Positions 36,101 through 49,026 of a stretch of DNA of 64,000 nt are shown piece by piece. Origin of the DNA: Stratiolaelaps scimitus. Its lineage: Eukaryota > Arthropoda > Arachnida > Mesostigmata > Laelapidae. Both the position numbers and the translations under genes were made by a program. The notes under the pieces were generated by a model that had not been told where the DNA came from, ran no database searches, and saw only the letters and a list, made by a program, of their open reading frames with translations. The stretch is from assembly GCA_019614645.1 (NCBI GenBank), contig JABWDB010000001.1:30931501-30995500 (forward strand), in the 5' to 3' direction. Positions within the stretch are counted from its first letter, which is position 1, and every line of letters begins with the position of its first letter.

Positions 36101-37300
36101 ATCGGCACATTCGCGCAAGTTTACTGATTTTTTTTTTTATTATCCTGATCAAATCCCATCGTCGAGACGAGCGGACGAACTCGTCCACTCGCCTTGACGA
36201 CGATGACAACTTGAGTGCCACGTTATGAACAGCAATCACGTGATCATGAGTGGGAGGAAGGTCGTTCGTTGATACAACACGAAAGCAAGTGAGGAATTAG
36301 CCAGTTCAGATAGTCATGTTACGATTTTTGTGTTATTTCCATTTCGCTTCCCGAGTTGCCCTTTTCCGAGCTCTACTCATTGAACGAAACCTTCGGCACG
36401 TTTTCCTTGTGTATTCGTGTCGACAACTTGTGGCAGATCTGCATGCTGTGGGGACTTCGTAAGAGTCCTCAACAAATATAGCTGACCTCTGATCTGCAAA
36501 GCCCCCTGGCCAAGGTCCGCTATATCATTGACCGCGCGAAGCCGGTACCGTACAAGGCAACGTTGCTTTAAGCCATGATGGGTGCGCGACGCTCTAAACG
36601 AACCAGCCTCTACTGAGTCCTGTGCTCGGGTGTTACTCCAGCGGTAGGTCAGAAGAGCCGGCTCGCCACGACAAGGGGGGATTGGGCATTTCCTGTTGGG
36701 GTCTTTGTTATGTGCGTTGAACGGTAAGTCGGTGGGCCCGAGGGCAACCGCGAATCAGAGAGGCAGACGCTAATTGAATAGCAACAAGAAAGGTCCATTC
36801 GATGACAAGGAACACCGTCACCACGTCCGATATCACCACAGCCAACAACACCATTGCCGGCGGAAAACGCATCAGCCTCTGGCAGACTGAAATGGGCCGT
36901 AGCCCGTCCCCCATTTCGAAGCTTCTCCGATCAATCGATTGCTGCACTCAGCCAGCTTGAGATGCTCTGGCCTTGGAATTGAATAGATGGAATCGTTCCT
37001 CTGAGAAATCTCTTTTTGTATCGATACTAGCGGTGCAGTGTTTTACATAGAACGAATTGCTTTAAGAAGATGTTCTCCTATATGAATAGTAATTATTATG
37101 ATAATAGTAATAATATATATTCACAAGCTATCGAGGACGTGTGGTACAAGGGGTCACTTACGACAATAGTAGCTTGCAAATATCCCTCGTATGAGCCACA
37201 AGCGAACTATATCAGGTTGAACAGGGTAAGAGTTTACGTTCGCTGCGTTCATTTTTTACCATTATGCTTACGGATATAACGGCAGCAAGTAGGTGTTCAA
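33130..37300. other. Intronic stretch, no gene recognised
   Basis: The first few hundred bases may be the 3' part of the preceding LINE relic but show no clear motif. A 31-32 bp tandem duplication lies at 34741-34803. AG-rich tracts occur at 35251-35268 and 35763-35790. No recognisable exon. Confidence 0.45.
34741..34803. repeat. Two-copy tandem repeat, unit 31-32 bp
   Basis: GCCATGGGG-TATTACCAGG-ATTCTTAT is repeated directly. The copies differ by one G in the run and by one base near the end, so the duplication is recent. Confidence 0.9.
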
Positions 37301-37478
37301 ACTTCGACAATTCCCAGATTCCTCGTGCAATTTTTAAATTAGTATTCGCAGCGATGTCAAGCAGACGATGCTTTTGATGTCGCCATGAAGTACATCGCGC
37401 GCGTTAAGGCAGGCAGATATTTTCTCCTGTATCAAAATGGCCAACGTTTAGCACTCGAAGCGCTGTTTAGACAGTCGC

Positions 37479-37802
37479 TTGCCGAGCCATCTGGCCTGGT
37501 GGAATCCATCAGGGATACGAGTTTCAGTGACATTGGCAAGCCCTCGATACATCACCCACGTGAGACGCCGCCGGGTCGATGCGTACGCGGCGTTCCTACT
37601 GCGAAGGTTCAGCGCACAATCCCTCTCGCAAAGCATGAGCCCCCCCCCATGGGCAAGTGAGCTAAGAATCTATTGTAAAGGTATACCAAGGGAGCTGCTT
37701 AAGGGTGAGCATATCGAAACAATCCATCTCTTGGAACGTTCTCACCTGGCGTTCGTGGATTTTCAAGAAATTTTCGATAATGGTACAGATCGTATACTAT
37801 GA
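37479..37802 (+). pseudogene. Reverse-transcriptase fragment of a non-LTR element
   Basis: The end of this open frame reads ERSHLAFVDFQEIFDN, matching the RT block L-x-LAFVDFEKAFD; the first catalytic Asp of the family corresponds to the D of FVDF. The frame stops at TGA soon after. The preceding residues (GIPRELLKGEHIETIHLL) could be the region just before this block, but they are poorly preserved. No further RT blocks follow, because an AAT microsatellite begins about 75 bp downstream. Confidence 0.6.
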
Positions 37803-37876
37803 TCTTCTCACTGCTGCTTGGTGTGGATTTGCTTATAATAACAATAATAGTAATGGTAGAAAATAATAATATTATT

Positions 37877-37877
37877 G

Positions 37878-37914
<37 letters not shown>
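37877..37914. repeat. (AAT)n microsatellite
   Basis: About 12 AAT units directly after the RT fragment, followed by a two-copy ATTATATAATTGA motif. Confidence 0.93.
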
Positions 37915-37915
<1 letters not shown>

Positions 37916-38049
37916 CGATATTATATAATTGACTACTTTACTGTCCATTATATAATTGATTACAACGAGAGGAGATATACATTTGTTCCGCTGTTAAACA
38001 CATCCTGAGAAGTAGACAAGCCGCTTCGCTGTTCATATATACAACGGGC

Positions 38050-41000
38050 AATATAAATCAATGCCGAGCTTCTCCGGGGCAAACGACAACGGCTGCACAA
38101 CGAACAACATTAGAACACATATAGGGCGAAGGCACGGACGTTGAGTCGAGGTCCAAGTTGGTCGGCGAGCGGACGGCGAAGGCCGGCATGCTCAGTGCCC
38201 TATAGAAACTCAAGTGCCTACAGCAGTGTCGGCTTCCGTGCTCTGCTCGCGTTCCACAAAGCCCAATAGTCAAGAGACTGGGGGGGGGCAAATGGCCTCA
38301 TATCTCCACACTGACACTGCAATGCCTGCCCGCTGGGGTAATGAGAAACATGTAACAGAAAGATGCAGACAGCTTCGGGGCTTGATCATCATCATCGTCA
38401 TTGCCATCACCGTCGCCACCAGCAGCGGTATCAGCAGCAACCTCAAGAGCTACTTCCAATCATGAGACGGTAAGGGCGGCGATGACGGCGCCGGGCTCCA
38501 CCTCCCCCTCGTTTTCTTCCTCTCGGATATTGCTATAGACGCACTGGCAAGCTGCTGCTGCTGCTGCCGCCGCTCCACCCGTCGTCAGCCGACCCCTATC
38601 TGCTCGAGCCCTGGTCTCCCCCAGCCCAGATGCTTCTTTTCGTTTCGTTGGTCCACCCAACTGCGTCCGTCCCTCGGGACCGGCTAGCCCGCCGGAGGCT
38701 GGTTCAGTCCTTGGCGGGCGTTGTTAAATAGTGACGTCCATCCGTGGTCTCGGGGCGGGATTGAGCAGCGGTTGGGACGCGGCCTTTACCGATGCTGTCC
38801 GTCGGATGGATATCCCATGTTGTTCTGTGCTTGTAAAATGCGTGTGCGTGCTGTCCGAAGGTGGGCAGTCTCTGTGTGCACCGGGTTCTGCTTCTGCCGC
38901 TACCGCCTGTGTTCTGTGTGTCCCATGTCACACCCCGTGGCATCGGCTGGACGCTGCCAAGCCAGATTGACTGACTGGCTGCAGGCGGGCTATAGATTTT
39001 TATCCGTTGTTGTCTAGCCGGGCGTAGGTAGTCGCAGCAGCAGCAGGACTACGCTACCGCAGTAATTGCAGAAACACCACCAGTAGGACGGGCCTGACAA
39101 TCAATCCGCTGCTTGACAGCCGATGGATAGCAGAATCACGTACGTCAATATAACGTATTCTTCGTCTTCTCCATTCGCCTTCACTCTGCTGCTTCACCTC
39201 CACCTTGCCTTGCTCTGCCTTGCCTCTCTCCTTTTTCATTTTCTTTCCTTTTCTTTCCTTTTCGCCTTCCTTCATCTTATTTTCCTCATCATCCTCATCC
39301 CCTGTCCGCCGTTCCGCCTTCGACTCCATCTGCTTCTGCTCGCCGCCTCCCATTCACAAACACATAGTTCGTGTGCGTATCCATACGCGGCAATGTTCGT
39401 GGCTTGTCCTGACGGTCGGTCCGCCCAGGCCAACGTCCTCACGCTTCGCTGGGAGCGGCAGCAAATTGGCAGTTATTGCTGGCGCCGTTAGCGTTACTGC
39501 TGGCTGGCCACTGGCCACCGCTACGTTTCAGCTCTGCCTGACCTCCCTCGCGTCGTGTAAGAAGGCCTACGAGTAACAGTTGCAGCCTCACCACCTGTGC
39601 TTTCGAAGCAGCCGAGTGCGGCGACGGCGCCACTAACGTGATGACTCTTACCACGTAGGAGGGGTGGCTAGATGGCTAGATTTTGGTGCTCGCCAGCAGA
39701 GGACAACGCGGCCCGACGGCCAACGGATAAATCGGCGGCCCCCACCGGCCCCCACCTCGTCTTACGACCCGTTACCAATAGTACGAACAGTTCTACACAA
39801 GGGTGTTTGCTATACGGAAGTGGTGTGGGCGAGCGCATTTCACTATTCGCTGCGCCCGTTCACTGTTGATTGTTGCTTGTTGGTTCCTCGCCTCTGCCTC
39901 TGCAGTCGACGCCACAATCGCCACTGTCATCATCAGCTCCGGCTCAGCCGCAACAATGAGATGCGTCGTCGAATGAGATGAGACACTCAGGCATACGCAG
40001 TGACCGACGCACCGCACCCCCCCCCCCAAAACGCTCGCAAAAACACACATACGTCCAGAGCTCCGCGGGTGTCGTGTGTTAATGGCACACGTCCAGAATG
40101 ACACGACCCTTACTGGTCCAACCAAACCACCTGGCCTGACCAGCGGCCCTTCGCTCAGTGGCACGGACCGCCAACGGATCATGGCCGTTCTGCATGGCGT
40201 TGTCGAGGGGGCGGTCGTCGCTAGAACGCGATAGCGCGTGTCTGAACCCACCCAGGCTAATGGAGCGGCTCGCCCCATCCCATGTCATTCCTACCGCCCC
40301 TCAGCCCGCCCAAGTCATGTCTCGAGCGCGATCTGTTCCTGCTGGAAGCAAGAGCGTGCTAGCTTTCGTCCGCGTTGTGGTCGTTGTTGTTGCTGTTGTC
40401 GTCGCTGGAACCGTGGTCGGTCAGTAGTTCTCGTGCTCGTCTGTAGCCTGACGGCGGCAAGCGGGTTGTGTCGGCGGCGGCGGCAGCGGTTGTCCAGGAG
40501 GAGAGATTCGGACGCCGCGGAATACGTCGCTACCAGTCTTCGGCAGAGAGTGATGGCTCCAAGGGGACAACGTTTGCGCTCGGGTTTCGACAGCGAAGGC
40601 GAGGAACAGATGGGGGCGTGCGAGTGACAGAGAAAAAGAGAGAGAGAGAGAGATAAAGAGGCAGTAGCTTTGGGGTTGACTGCACTGTACGGATAGGGTG
40701 ATGGTGGAATGGGCGCACTCATCTTCTCTGCACGACGTATACCGACGATGGACACCGACTACTATATGGGGACGACCGACGGAATGACAGCTATTAGGGC
40801 GGCGGCAGCGGCAGCAGCAGCAGTAGCGTCCGGCCAGTCAGTTAAGCCAGATAGCTAGACTGGCTGGCTCGCTGGCTGGCTGGAGGCCTCGGCACCACTC
40901 TTGGCTGGGGCAAAAGGGCCGAAAAGGGCGGCCTTCTGCACTGGACACTTCTGCGCCCTTCTCGCCCTATAGAGCAGGCAAAGGAACTGGCGGCCGGGCG

Positions 41001-41500
41001 AGCCAACCAAACAACAGAAGAGCGAAGAAGACGAAGTCACTGTCGAGTGTCGCTGGTGTCGGCGGCGGTGGTGCTGCTGCTGCTGCTGCTGGTGGTGGTG
41101 TCTCGTCGTGAAGCGACGGCATGCCCCCACTGGCAAGACCGCTTTCGGCTGAGAGCAAAGTGAGCGGGCGAGCAGAGACAGGGTGGCAAACTGTAGAGGT
41201 AGCGAGATGGAACGTACGCGTTGTACTATGTATGTAGAAGCGCATAGTAGTGAAGGTTGCTGTTACAGCTATTCACCCAGCCACTCAGACCCCCATCTGC
41301 CCTGGCTAGATAGCGAACGAGGGAGCCAGCGGTCACATCGAGCAGTAGCTAAGTCTGCTAGCAGGAGTCCTATTAACGCTGGGGGACGTTGTACTCATAG
41401 TAGTGAACTAAAGGAAAGCAGCTGCAGCAGCAGCAGCAGCAGCAGCAGTGGGACGAACGAACGAACGAATTAATGAAGGAAAAAGCTAAGAGTAGTATGG
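38050..41500. other. GC-rich island with triplet and dinucleotide tracts
   Basis: Holds CTG/CCG triplets at 38550-38575, a pyrimidine-rich stretch at 39160-39320, a C-run at 40018-40027, (AG)n at 40633-40652, CTG/GGT triplets at 41068-41100 and (CAG)n at 41424-41448. Many overlapping low-complexity open frames on both strands, none convincing. Confidence 0.45.
41424..41448. repeat. (CAG)n microsatellite
   Basis: About eight CAG units. Confidence 0.9.
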
Positions 41501-41687
41501 AAGATACAGCAACTATTCGTGCTATGCGCTGGGCACAGATTGTATACATTGCGCTAGCAATGACAAGAGTTTGGCAACAGTTTCTGATAGAAGAGTAGTG
41601 CATTCCCACGATACAGCATAAACGAATTGCCATACGCAACGGCGTATTTGCTACAGCATCATTGAACTCTGTGTTCAGATCGAAAAG

Positions 41688-41688
<1 letters not shown>

Positions 41689-41722
<34 letters not shown>
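41689..41722. repeat. (TA)n microsatellite
   Basis: About 17 TA units. Confidence 0.93.
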
Positions 41723-41725
<3 letters not shown>

Positions 41726-41729
41726 ACGT

Positions 41730-44330
41730 AAGATCGCGCTTGACAATTAGTAATTACAGGTGGCTCACGGTATACTGTAAGAAAGCAGTCTCTATTAGAG
41801 TATATGCACTGTTCGTTAGACGTTGAAGGGTGGGATATTTCGAGGAGGTTAATGCAGAAGGCACATAAGATGCAATAAGTCAATATGTCATGTTGAACTC
41901 AAGTACTGCCAATAGCGAACGCTAACAACAAATCGGCGGGGCCACACGAATTCTGAGATCGGCTTGGTGTACGTAGAATTTGAATAGATTTTCGCCATTG
42001 GATTTTCAGGCAGCGGAAGCTCCGAAGCGAACATCCATGACTCTGAACAAACTCGTTTACGTAACTATAACTCTAACAATGTTTCAAGCGCCTGACACTA
42101 TCGTCGAATTATTAACAAGCGTTGTCACTCGAAGCCACTCGAGACTGCTCTACATAGTAAATCTCGCATACCCACTTGCTTTTAGGCCTTGCGCTCTTGT
42201 ACGTATCTGAAGTTCTATCTGATGACATGTGGCATGCCGACACGGGCCCACTGATTGGAAAAGTTTCAATTTCATTTAAATACGGCACATGCACGTACAC
42301 ACGACTTACATCCTATACAAACTATACACAGTTCTTTAGCATGTATATGCTTAACCGATCAATTAGGATTTCCCTGTCTACTCGCTCCTGGTGATTACTT
42401 ATTTATTGACCCATCTGATCCGCGTTTTTTTCCTGACGGCCCTGCGGCCCCTGATTGTGCTAACCTTCAAAAACAGGACATGAGGATGGTGGTGAGGGTG
42501 TAGGTGGTGGAGTTTGATCGACACGATCCCTATTTCTGTGGGTCTATTCGTTTCTGCAACCAGCATATATAGCAACCGTCCAGACCTCTGTTCGACGGAC
42601 AACTCAGTTGGCCGCCTGTTGGCAAGACAGGCAGACTCTCCTAGGAACATCACACAATCCCTACTGCCGGCCGCCCTTCGCCTGACGTCAATTATTCCTC
42701 GTGGCCTCAGCAGCAGGACAAGGAAAGCTACTTATCGGGCAACGCACAGCCGCTCCCCTCTCTTCAGGTTGTCGCCACGTACAGGATTAACAGAGCGGCT
42801 AAAAAAATCCTTTACTCAGACAACGGTGTGTCTATTTCTGTGCGTGTATTGAAATACCTTTAACAGAGTCAGCTGTTGCTCACCAAGTCATAGTGTTCTT
42901 GCTCAATGCGTGTGTGGGAAAAAGGGGAAGCTGTCAAGGGGGTTAGACCTGTGGGATCGGCCGATCTCGCAATGAGCGACGTATTTGTGGATGTCTATAA
43001 CGTAGGAGATATGCACGTTTCAGAGCTAATCCTTGCGCAGGATTCACTGCTGCGCGACGAAACGAAGTTGATTGAGAATTTCCCACATCGTCCTGCTTAG
43101 TCCCTCTCGAGACTACAGACTGATCCTGGACGTAATTAACATATTGAGACAGTGATCATCGCACGCATTTGATGAGGTATTGCACAAGGAAACATCAAGC
43201 ATACGAGGCAAATATAGTACACTGCCAGGATGTACAAAGGGCTCCGGCGATACCTCCCGGTGTATAAAGATAACAGACAAGCGAGAACAGTCGTTGACAA
43301 ATAATAGATGGTGTCAGTCTGTCAGTGAATCTCAATAGCGTAAAATACCGCCTATTCCGCAGTGTCTAAGGGATATCCAATGATTCGTTTCAAGCATACT
43401 AATCACAATGACTACCTATGTTCTTATGGACCTTGCGAACTTAAAACTGCCTTATCTGTAACTGGACTATCAAGCAACCCAGCATATATTGCACAATACA
43501 TCTATGTACTCCCGATTGACATTGAATCAGATAATCGCTTTTACTGAATCGCTTCAGATTCAAGCCTTAGGGATTGATGCAGCATTTACCGTCCACATGG
43601 CGTTTACTTTACATGTTCCGCATATACGATCGAATAGCTGGTAACAGTAGAGACTTTTTTTAGCGGTTGAAAACGCTTCGCAAACGAACCCCTGGTAATG
43701 TGTGTGTGTGCGTTCAGGTTGGTAAACACGACCACTGTTTTTCTGCCATTGTTTAAAACGTCAGAATAGACCCTTCGCTAACCGTATATCAAGAGGGTCC
43801 CTCGTAAATGAGCAGATCTGACACTTACATATCGGACATGTCGCTTATTGGTGGCGGCATATATTACTCATTCACTCTGACACATGCTGCTAATCCGTTG
43901 CGGCATATGATACTAACCTGTGGTTATACAAGTCTTCGAGAAAAAAATATCGCGAGTTCGCCATAGTCCTGACCGTTGGACAGACCCGAAAATGCTATTC
44001 CACTGTCCAACCATAAATAGACAATAATGACCGCGTGCTCATTTCTTATCCGGGTTGCTTGCATTGGATCGTGGCCACTATCATATGTTTCGTTCTGTAC
44101 GGAATTGCCTATAAGCCGTATTGCACGTGTGTGCCAGAGATCTCTGGCCTTGTAGCTACGACGGCGGCCACCAATAAACACGAAAGAAAAATATTGAGAA
44201 ACTAGACGATTTAAGGCATCAGAGATGTTGGACTGGAAGGGAACATCGAATTTGTAAACGAATTCTAAACGATTGCACCAATCGCCTAACAATTAGCAGT
44301 TACAATTAGCTGCAACTCGACGGAAAAGCT
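41730..44330. other. AT-rich stretch, no gene recognised
   Basis: No exon or mobile-element motif recognised. The longest open frames (112 codons at 42514-42852 plus; 122 codons at 43924-44292 minus) match no family I know. Confidence 0.45.
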
Positions 44331-44399
44331 TCGTGTTACCTAATTTATATTTCATCAGGTGCCGCTTTTTTCTGGAGTGCCAGTATCATGCGACCATAT

Positions 44400-44700
44400 A
44401 TATACATATACCTTGAAAAAGTTCTGAGACAACATCGAGCAGCTGGTTGAAAAGCGGTTGCGGAAGTACTTGAACATGGATGTCACTCTAAAACCGTGTG
44501 ATGGCCGTTGCCATTCGCTACCATGCACGGGACAGCTAACCGAGGCGGGGTCGTATTTAAGCACTGCAACGAAATTGTTGTTCGGGTTCAGACCACGTAA
44601 GTCTCCAGCCGGCTTAGGTCAAAGTGGAAGTTACAGTCGCATGATAAGGCAGCATTGGTGGCAGGGATGCTGGTAGCCGTTAAATGCAGACCAATGTGCA
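44400..44700 (+). mobile_element. Decayed non-LTR retrotransposon, RT finger region
   Basis: The plus strand reads EQLVEKRLRKYLN at about 44437-44475, matching the RT block (I/F)EKLVxxRLxxYL. In the same frame it then reads LLFGFRPRKS ending at 44604, matching the block QFGFRPGRST. The distance between the blocks is about 20 residues longer than usual. The frame continues to a stop at 44676 without a recognisable palm. This is the start of an RT domain, truncated or decayed on both sides. Confidence 0.65.
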
Positions 44701-47540
44701 TGCGTGCTTCTACTGCTTTCGTCGTCACCTGCCGTTAAATCTCATAACCATGTTCCAGCCTTTTGATAATGCCCATTTGATCCCGTAATTCCGCTACAAT
44801 CGACAGACAAAACATCATCAAAATCGTCTAGAACAGCTTTCGACATTGTCAGTACAACCACCAAGGCTATAAAGCTTACAAGCTTAATTCGCTCTAACCT
44901 AAATTGTTATATTACGCCTTTGATTTAAGAACATGATAATGTTATAATAAGCACAGGCCAATGAGCATTTCCTCTCGATGTGTTTTTGCTAACAACATGT
45001 TTAGATTGTGTATTGTATTTGTGCTCATCATCTCGGAGATCCTCGCTCACAAATTGCCTAATGTTCTCAGCCATTTAGTCACTAAATGTTAACGCGCGCA
45101 CAAAATACATTCGATCAAGTGTACGAGGCGTACAGTTGCTATCCGACGGAAGGTCTATAAAATTTCATTAATAAATAATCACTTTTGTGCCGCCATCGAC
45201 TGGCCCAGCGCTAGATGTTGAGGCACCCGACGATCAACGTCAGGCCGATCTGTTTCTAATGACTCTATTTTGCACAAGTAAATCCGGCGCCCGCACGGCG
45301 GAGGGGATCAAATCCTATCGAGGTTCAGTGTTAGTTAGCTAATATCGATGGGCGACCTTGCTGGACGTGATTACATTGATAGCCACGGCAGACACCACTG
45401 TGAATAATATAATGTGACCCCTATATGATGTAAGGAAAACAGTGAAATAACTTAACTAGTTCAACATGTTGAATATAAGTGAAGCTATTTGCAAGCTTGA
45501 AACGGTGCTGACGTCGAGACACAGTATCCTCGTCAGCCTCGATCTTATACTTGTCGCTGGACATAGCATACGATCTAGACGGTCGCGCATCGTTCAGTGA
45601 ACTTGTTAATATTTAAACTTCACTTGCGTACTGAAAAAAAATACCATGGACGTTGTCGGGAAGCCACAAGCCTCATGCGATTTAGACATTGACTGAACTT
45701 CAATATTGGCTCATTTTATTCAGTACATTAGATAGTTAGTATTACAATCGTGGTGAGCGGTAGAGAACATATTAGTTGAAGTAGCAAAAATAATCATTCG
45801 AATTTATTCCCCAAACAACTCAGGGTTGAGTTTGAGCTTTAGAGCATTGTATAATAATTGTGATAATACGCCATCCTCGTCCCATACCTGAATTGATGCA
45901 TGATTATTGAAGTAACCGAAGTGAGAGCGAATGGGTTAGCTAAACAATTATCAGATGCAGTTAATAGTGTGACACAGGAGACATTTGGAGAAGCGCAATA
46001 GACTATTGATAGCATTAAGAAAATTAATTCAAGCTAACATGATCACAAACTGGCTGCTGGGTAATCTTCATCATCGAGAAGGCGAATAGAACAAAGCTAT
46101 TATAGTATTCAATCAGGCAAGAAGGTATACACAAGTCGTCATCTGATGTAATACATCTTAAGCGATCACGCCATGGGTTGAGAATAATTTAATCAAAGAT
46201 TCTGCTTTGGCCAGTGCAGAATAAGATGACTTTTTACGAAGCAGACATATTGTCTGAATATATAGGACGAAATGATTTTAATGGATTTTCTACACTTACA
46301 AATGCAGTTGATAATGAGAAGTTTGATCGAGAATTTAGGGCTCGCTCTGGGACTGCCACATTCGTAACTACGTTGTTGTGTGAAGACAAAAATCTCCCAA
46401 TAGATTTAGTACAAGTCACCGTCATGTTACGTGTTGGCATAAAGACATTATGTGACGTAGACTCTACTAGCATACATTCAATGATTGCGTATAGATATAT
46501 AATAAGATGCGATTAATATTAAGTTATATCTATCTATATAAGTAGAACGATAAACCCTTTCGATGAGAAGTCCACTTCAATTCACTTTAAATTACGCGGA
46601 GAACAAGCGGGATTCGATAAATTACGCGGAGAACAAGAGTTTTCCAACAAAACAAGCCTAGCGGCGTTTGCGAACCATACAAGGATTTTTCGGTGCGCTA
46701 GTTTGACCGCCTTCTCAGATATGTCCTTCACAACTGGGATACTCGAAAGTACCTGCAGAAGGATATGAAACTTCGCAAGCTTAAGTTCAACTCAATAACC
46801 GCCAAATGTCAGACGCCTTTAAACAATGAAATGACCATAAGGATATAGTACAATATTTAAATACGGCACAGTTCGCTGGCAACATTGCAACGTTGTCGAT
46901 ATTCTACGCAAGTATAATTCAGTGGATTTAATTAAACGTAGACACGAAAGACATCGGCTTCCCGAGCTGCGGATAGAATGATATCTGTGAATTGAAAATT
47001 AAGGGACAGGTGTTCGTCGGCCACCCTCAGCACAAAAGGCGCGGGAGCTTCTCAAGGGAAAGTTTGTTCTTTGTTGTTTATTTTATTTGATGCTTTTGCA
47101 GTTTGTACACAATGTTTAGGTGTCTCCTGCCGCTGAACGGAGAGGTACTATTATTAGGCGCTTTTTAAAATAGCATTTCCATTGCACGTGAATTAGCTGG
47201 GCACACGCACAATGCTGGGTCCTTTTTGTCATTACAGTCCATTAAGAATAATGGATGTCCCAGCTAGAAAATCCCGGATTTAACTCCCAAAAGTTATCTG
47301 CAGCACCGACCGAGGCTCATGTTTTGCCTATGCTCGTCCGTAGGGAAACAATTTCGACGAGAATAATGGAAACGGTGCTGTGCCAGACCAAATGTGAACT
47401 TTTTCAATACCGCCGACGAGGAGCCCGGGACCTCCATGACACCTTGATGAGCATTCGAGTTGGAAAACCCGCCAACGTCTCAGGGAGTATTTTTGTTTCA
47501 ACACCTTTTTTTTTTAGCCCGTATTCTCGCTGACGGTCAT
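44700..47540. other. AT-rich stretch, no gene recognised
   Basis: A 100-codon frame at 46214-46516 (plus) and a 92-codon frame at 47255-47533 (plus) have ordinary composition but no recognised family. A 20-base unit is repeated with a period of 30 at 46588-46637. Confidence 0.45.
46588..46637. repeat. Two-copy direct repeat, 20-bp unit, period 30
   Basis: TAAATTACGCGGAGAACAAG occurs at 46588-46607 and again at 46618-46637. Confidence 0.92.
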
Positions 47541-47584
47541 CCTGCTGACTTTGAGAATGAAAATGGACGAACGATTGGTAGATT

Positions 47585-47702
47585 AGTCAAGAACTGGTTC
47601 CGTCGAAATGTTCAAATGAGGAGGGTTCAACACTGACATTAGAAGTTTCTGAAGGTTGATCTTGGAGTTATATTGAAAGATGAACCTGGCCGTCCTCGCT
47701 GA
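47585..47702 (+). mobile_element. Possible mariner-type transposase remnant
   Basis: The plus strand reads KNWFRR, then in a shifted frame KFLKVDLGVILKDEPGRPR. This resembles the mariner N-terminal stretch W-F-x-K-F-R-x-G-D-x-x-L-x-D-E-P-R-S-G-R-P at the end of the DNA-binding domain. No DDE/D region or terminal repeats were recognised nearby. The match is short and could be chance. Confidence 0.35.
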
Positions 47703-47719
47703 GCTAACGCCCACAGCCA

Positions 47720-49020
47720 AATTGTGTCGACGAAATGCCTTCAATTACATAGCATGAGGCCACAGCACGAGGCCAGGTCATGCATAGTTATGGGCATATT
47801 TATGTCGATTTATATATATATATATATGATTAGTGTCTACCATAAACCAGATCAAATAGAGTAAGTATTTACAATGTGCATACAAACAAACTGTTCGAGA
47901 GAACTGGTTTTGATACACGGACCCATTACGTCAGCTTGATACGAAATACAGCCATCTATGCAGCAGCTCCTCCTTTACAATTCTCATCACTCATTTAGCT
48001 CAATGTATTTGTACTTATTTATGAATCTTTTAACCATTATTTTCCCATTTATTTGGCCTTCACCTCTTCAGAGATGTTGTCCTATGCTAACTTTTCCGAT
48101 TGAACGTAACCGAGCGTTTCTTTCTCGTCAGTCATATCCCCGCCGTGCATTCGACCTTGATCGGTCCAAAGTATTGAAAAGAGCCGTATCAATGGTTGCG
48201 CGGGAATCGGAACACGGATGAACGGTGTTCAACAGTTTCCAGAAGGTCCGGAAAATATTTCGACGTTCAGCCGAAATCGCTTTTTGTTGGAACCACTCTT
48301 TTTTATCGAATAACGGCATTGTTAGTGTTGAAATAACGCAACTACACAGAACTGACACTATGCAATAGTGTGTCATAATTTCCTATGAACGTACTGCCGT
48401 GATGTTGTTGCTGCTGTTGTTGTTGTTGCTGCTGCTGCTGTTCTGAGTCATACGACATATGTATATGTTAGCCATGCAACTAGTTAGTACAGGAATCCGT
48501 AAGGTGACAACATTTTCTATGCATCAACAAGCCCATAACCGATGTAACGACGCGATTCCCGTCTTCATACGGAAATAGATATTCTCACAATAATTCCACG
48601 CGAGCGATCTCCTGTGAGAGAGAACTCAAGTTTGCACAAGAGAGGCAGGGCTTTGCGTTTTTCCCAGATATGTAAATGCTGGAGTCGGCCATTGAATTAA
48701 CAGGAACAAGGCTCGATGTGGCACGTTCTTAGAAAAAAAAATAGATTGAAGTGTTCTACTTCTGTTCGACGTGTAATATGTGTGGTTATTTTACTAACAT
48801 ATGTGTGGTTATTCTGCAGCTTGTTTCACTAGGTAATGTAATACCAAGACGAACATGTGCCATGAGCCGTGAAGCTTCGTGAGAAATAGTTGCGAGTTAA
48901 ATTTATGATCAAATAAGACATTTGCATATTGTCAAACTCGTGAGAGGAGTTACTGCTAGAGCTGAACCTTTTGTTAGTCAGCAGTGAGTGTCCATTATTA
49001 GATGCCTTGCGTTATAACGC
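47720..49020. other. AT-rich stretch, no gene recognised
   Basis: Includes TA repeats at 47811-47826 and mixed TTG/CTG triplets at about 48408-48443. An 82-codon minus-strand frame at 48128-48376 matches no family I know. Confidence 0.45.
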
Positions 49021-49026
49021 CCCAAC

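Noticed and set aside
37070..37279. DVWYKGSL, resembling the WYKGF of the frequenin second exon
   Set aside because: The neighbouring residues do not match (no TEKEV before, no DCPNG after) and no splice acceptor is placed correctly.
39793..40755. Minus-strand frames of 161 and 146 codons in a GC-rich island
   Set aside because: Low-complexity, Arg/Ser-rich products overlapped by plus-strand frames of similar length; no domain.
46214..46516. A 100-codon plus-strand frame with ordinary composition
   Set aside because: The length is within chance expectation and neither a domain nor splice sites support it; noted in the stretch description only.
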